Part shown: positions 60,637 through 64,000 of the stretch, piece by piece
Position numbering within the stretch: the first letter of the stretch is position 1
How the letters are laid out: each line of letters starts with the position of its first letter
Assembly: GCA_036346225.1 (NCBI GenBank)
Contig: JARFIW010001458.1
Coordinates: forward strand, 2,790,001-2,854,000
DNA length: 64,000 nt
Direction: 5' to 3'
Source: Platerodrilus igneus
Lineage: Eukaryota > Arthropoda > Insecta > Coleoptera > Lycidae
Notes under the pieces: generated by a model
Database searches by the model: none
What the model was told of the DNA's origin: nothing
Seen by the model: only the letters and a program-made list of their open reading frames with translations
Made by a program: the position numbers and the translations under genes

Positions 60637-63600
60637 TTGTTAGAAACTCACTTGTATTTGCCTTGTTAATCAGATCCTTCATTCCTTCCGTCCTCATCCC
60701 GTTAAAACTTGATCATCTGTCTCAAATCTTATTTCAACTCAGTCATACTTCATTTACTCATGATGGATTTACCTTGGTTTCTTTAATCGCACTTTACTCG
60801 TTCAGTTTACACTGGTTTCAACTTTTTAAGCATTGTCTTAATTAAATTTACCTATATTTTGAATTTTAAAATTCCGCTCACATGGTTAAAATCTGTTTTT
60901 CACTAATCTGACCCATGATTTTTAATTACGCGAATATTTTTATGGCTTATAGATGCCGACGATTCAATTTAATTTTCAACTATTTTTGATATTTGAGGAA
61001 CTACTCTGCTATCAAGTCTCTTATATATGCATTATTCCGTTGCAAGTATGTTCCGTTTGAGTGAAATCTATTTCACCTATGAATCATATGAATTTGACGT
61101 TACAATTACGTGACACTTTTCATTACTTCACATAACTTCATCGCTATTAACTTCTCATATCTACTAAACTATTTAAACTGTATGCTCTATTGATTTAAAT
61201 AAGTTAACTATCAGCTCTATTAACTTGTCATATACCTTGTTCTGTTCATTATTAAATAGTGTATTACAATCCAATGAATTGTTTGCAACATTCAATTCTT
61301 ACATCATCTATCATTAGTTCTATCATGATTTTACTCAAATTCTGTTTTCAGATTATACAATCTTAGTTAATCGATCTATTACACTGTATAAGTTTTTGAC
61401 GTTGACTCAAGGTTTCGCTTACTTTAATGGTTTTCACTTTATCGAACTTTGATTTATCTTTTTAAGATACTTTCTCATTTTACTCGAAGTTGTTAATTTT
61501 CATTTACCATGATTGTTATTACAAATATTTAATTATAATTAAAGTTTATGATATAATCTAGAATCAGTTATTTAAGCATTACGAATTTACTATTCAATGC
61601 TATGCATTTGCTATTATGACTGTATCACGCTTACTATGAAATTACTGTTCTTGTTTATTGATACAATTATTTACCTTATTATACATACTTGTTAACATGT
61701 ACTTCAATATATTGCTTAGTCGAATAGTACATGTATATATTGTTAAATTCTTTTATTCTTATCTTAATATATTAAGTGTATTTATGATTCTATTAAGCGA
61801 TTCTTCTATGCTACAATAAATTTAGTTGTGTAGCTTCATACATTATTAGCAATTTCTATTTAATTTGCTTAAATTAGTCATTATCAATAATTGTTAATGT
61901 ATTATGCGTCTATTTCCATTAGACAATTTTGACATTACATTGTTTTTAGCTCAATTAATCTGCAACTTATTCATTGATCCTTAAATCAACTTCGATAGCA
62001 TTATTCTCTTTCTATACGTAAATGTTAGCTAATGCAGTTACTCTGACTTCATCCATTACAGTTTTATTAATCTAGTTAAGTATTTGATTATCAATTGCTT
62101 CGATGTACTTCTATTACTGTAGTATTCCCTTGCTTGAATTCTACTAATCCATTACATCTATTTCTATCGACTGTTGACTTGACTTGTCTCGTATACTAAC
62201 TTACTTAATGACTACTTCTTAAATTATGAAATTCACTTTGATCTTCTGTATTCAGTTTCTACATGTGTAACATTTCAGCAAGTTTCTATTTACTACCTCT
62301 TATCCTTGACATCAAATCCTTCAACTTTATTTGCGCTGGTTTGCTACTTGACATCATGTTCTGCGCATACTGCCTTGATCGCTAGACATTCCTATCTCTA
62401 TGACTTCTTCATTACGATTCATCTTTTGAGTCAATTCTATTGTATTATCATTGTTCAGTTGATTCATTTAACACATGACTTGCAACAGCTTCCATTAAAT
62501 CGCGTTCAATCTACTTGTCATATCTTCATTCTAATTCTTGAACTCCTGTTCGTGTGATTAATGCTTAGTCCCTTGTTGACTATATTGCACTTGATTGATC
62601 ACTATGTCAACTTAAATTTCATTTACTGTCGTGAATCTTAATCGTTCTAGATTCTAATGTCTTCTATTGTCCAATCAGTGTTTTATTTATAGAATGCAAT
62701 CATCCTTCTATGCCTATCATGCAATACGCTTTAGTCCTTGTTCAGTTTACTAGTCCTTATCTTATGTTTGACATATACCATTCATGCTACAGATTTCATT
62801 TAATATCGTTCTATCTACATCTCATTGGCAGATTATTCGACTATATCGTCTTAGCATTTGTAATGCTCTTTTTGAATTCAGTCGATTGTACTTCATTGAC
62901 TTTATTCGCACTTACGTTATAGTCGATTGGTTTACTTTCTTAGGTTATTGTAAATCTACTATAGTGACTCAACTTCTTGTATTCAGTGATCTATTAATGC
63001 TCTATACATCTGTAATCACCTTGTTGCTTAATGTTGGCATTGTTGCAGTCTTGTTTAGTTCTTCGATTCTTCAGTCTCTAGATAGTTTACTGACATGTAT
63101 TGCTAATCTAATTATAGTAGTAATGCTTCATTCAGTCATTATATGCTTTCATGATATTGAACTCATTACTTTCGATTTGTGTTACATTTATTAATATCTG
63201 TAATTTCTTCGTTGGTACTGTCATTGATTTCTTATATTGCTTTCGTATCACATTCTAATTTAGATATCTCCGATTTTCGATAGTTATTTATGTGTTATAT
63301 TATTGACATTAGCTAGTTAAGTCTTCTGATTAGTCCTTAATGTATGCTTTTACACATTGTTCTACTCGTTTTGAGTTGTTATCGTATATTCTGTGTACAT
63401 TTGTATGTGTACATTAGACTTTAAGTTTGATAATCGTACATCTTTCGTGCAAATGCTGTATTAAACTTAGTTTTGATAAATTAATTTATCGATAATACTA
63501 GTTTAACTTGTACCTAGTAATTATTTGTAATACTTGATATAGCCGTTGCTAATGCTGTGTATGCATGCAAGTATTGCTTTAGCATGTTGCATTGACTAAC

Positions 63601-64000
63601 TGCTGTATGTATGATACGTTATTTACAATCGAATCTATTACTCAAAGATTGTTATGCTAAGTCTGTGATTTCTGTTAATTCATGGTTCGCTTTAAGCCGA
63701 CATGTATTACTAGCATGTCGTGCAACTTGTCATTAATGTAAGTAACGTCTAGTAATGACTTAATCTACTAATATTGTTAACTCTAAGTTAGTGCTATGCT
63801 ATAATAATTCTAAGAAGTTTGAAAATTGATCTAATGATTTTGTAGCACTCGCGATTGTAAATGTACGTTATTTGAATCTGTATGAATGCTGAAGTAGCTG
63901 TATAGCTATTACATTAATTGTACTTTAAAATTTAATAGTTTTAAGTTTTCTAGTAATATAAGTACAATCGTATTAGATACTTTAGATTATTTGTAATTCG
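60637..64000 (+). pseudogene. Strongly eroded BEL/Pao pol copy, running off the window
   Basis: Directly after block B the sequence restarts at BEL protease level and stays collinear with copy A but with many small gaps. Examples: AAAATTCCGCTCA at 60868 matches 44420; GACGCGAATATTTT (44490) appears as TTACGCGAATATTTTT (60926); CAACTATTTTTGATATTTG (60978) matches AAAACTATTTTTGAATATTT (44568); TATGCTCTATTGATTTAAAT (61180) matches CATGCTCTACTATTTAAATT (44917); TGTTCTTGTTTATTGATACA (61647) matches TGTCTGCTATTTCTTGATGC (45642). Homology gets hard to follow after about 61700. T-rich on this strand; I saw no A or T run longer than about five. No domain is intact. Confidence 0.55.

Noticed and set aside
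62784..63194. 136-codon hydrophobic frame that could suggest a membrane protein
   Set aside because: T-rich DNA reads as Leu, Phe, Ile and Val in any frame; the segment lies in the eroded BEL region and has no defined membrane-protein pattern.

Overview
This window looks like gene-poor, AT-rich animal nuclear DNA, most likely from an arthropod. That guess rests on the mix of BEL/Pao, Ty3/gypsy, RTE-like LINE, ZMYM1-type hAT and tRNA-derived SINE sequence; the species cannot be named from what is visible. I find no intact host gene, rRNA, CRISPR array or bacterial-style operon. Nearly everything that can be recognised is a transposable element or its wreckage, often nested, and several insertions have visible target-site duplications and a matching empty site elsewhere in the window. 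All similarities were judged by eye.

Layout. 1-8.2 kb is unassigned AT-rich DNA with two faint transposase-like relics (4.7 kb and 5.9 kb, minus strand). 8.2-14.9 kb is a minus-strand LINE complex. A 4.3-kb hAT element (8773-13071) has inserted into it with an 8-bp duplication, and the hAT itself carries a small MITE. A second LINE copy (13.5-14.9 kb) has lost its reverse transcriptase by internal deletion. 17.8-18.5 kb holds an intact copy of a dispersed repeat (R1). 19.4-20.9 kb holds a cluster of palindromic elements containing tRNA-like sequences. 22.4-23.3 kb holds two SINEs with exact 13-14-bp target duplications.

28.4-39.95 kb is a tandem Ty3/gypsy-type array, LTR-internal-LTR-internal-LTR, inserted as one unit (4-bp duplication) into a second copy of R1. 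Each internal region keeps only a 42-codon gag start and the integrase 3' half. 40-43.3 kb has minisatellites and microsatellites. 43.9-48.35 kb is a decayed BEL/Pao pol gene (gag zinc finger, protease, RT, RNase H, integrase) followed by a probable LTR start. 53.2-56.75 kb is a LINE with a readable reverse transcriptase, flanked by inverted copies of its own 3' module. 58.05-60.64 kb is an almost identical copy of 2.6 kb of the BEL pol gene, followed to the end of the window by a far more eroded BEL copy that starts again at the protease.

The genes do not form a working pathway. The biology on show is transposon nesting, LTR-LTR recombination, segmental duplication and decay. The most unusual items are the palindromic tRNA-bearing elements, one of which shows a compensatory acceptor-stem change relative to its neighbour copy, the reiterated 3' module of the LINE, and the eroded BEL copy whose small deletions and lack of long A/T runs differ from the rest of the window. 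Several near-identical repeat pairs differ mainly at homopolymers, so residual assembly error must be kept in mind.
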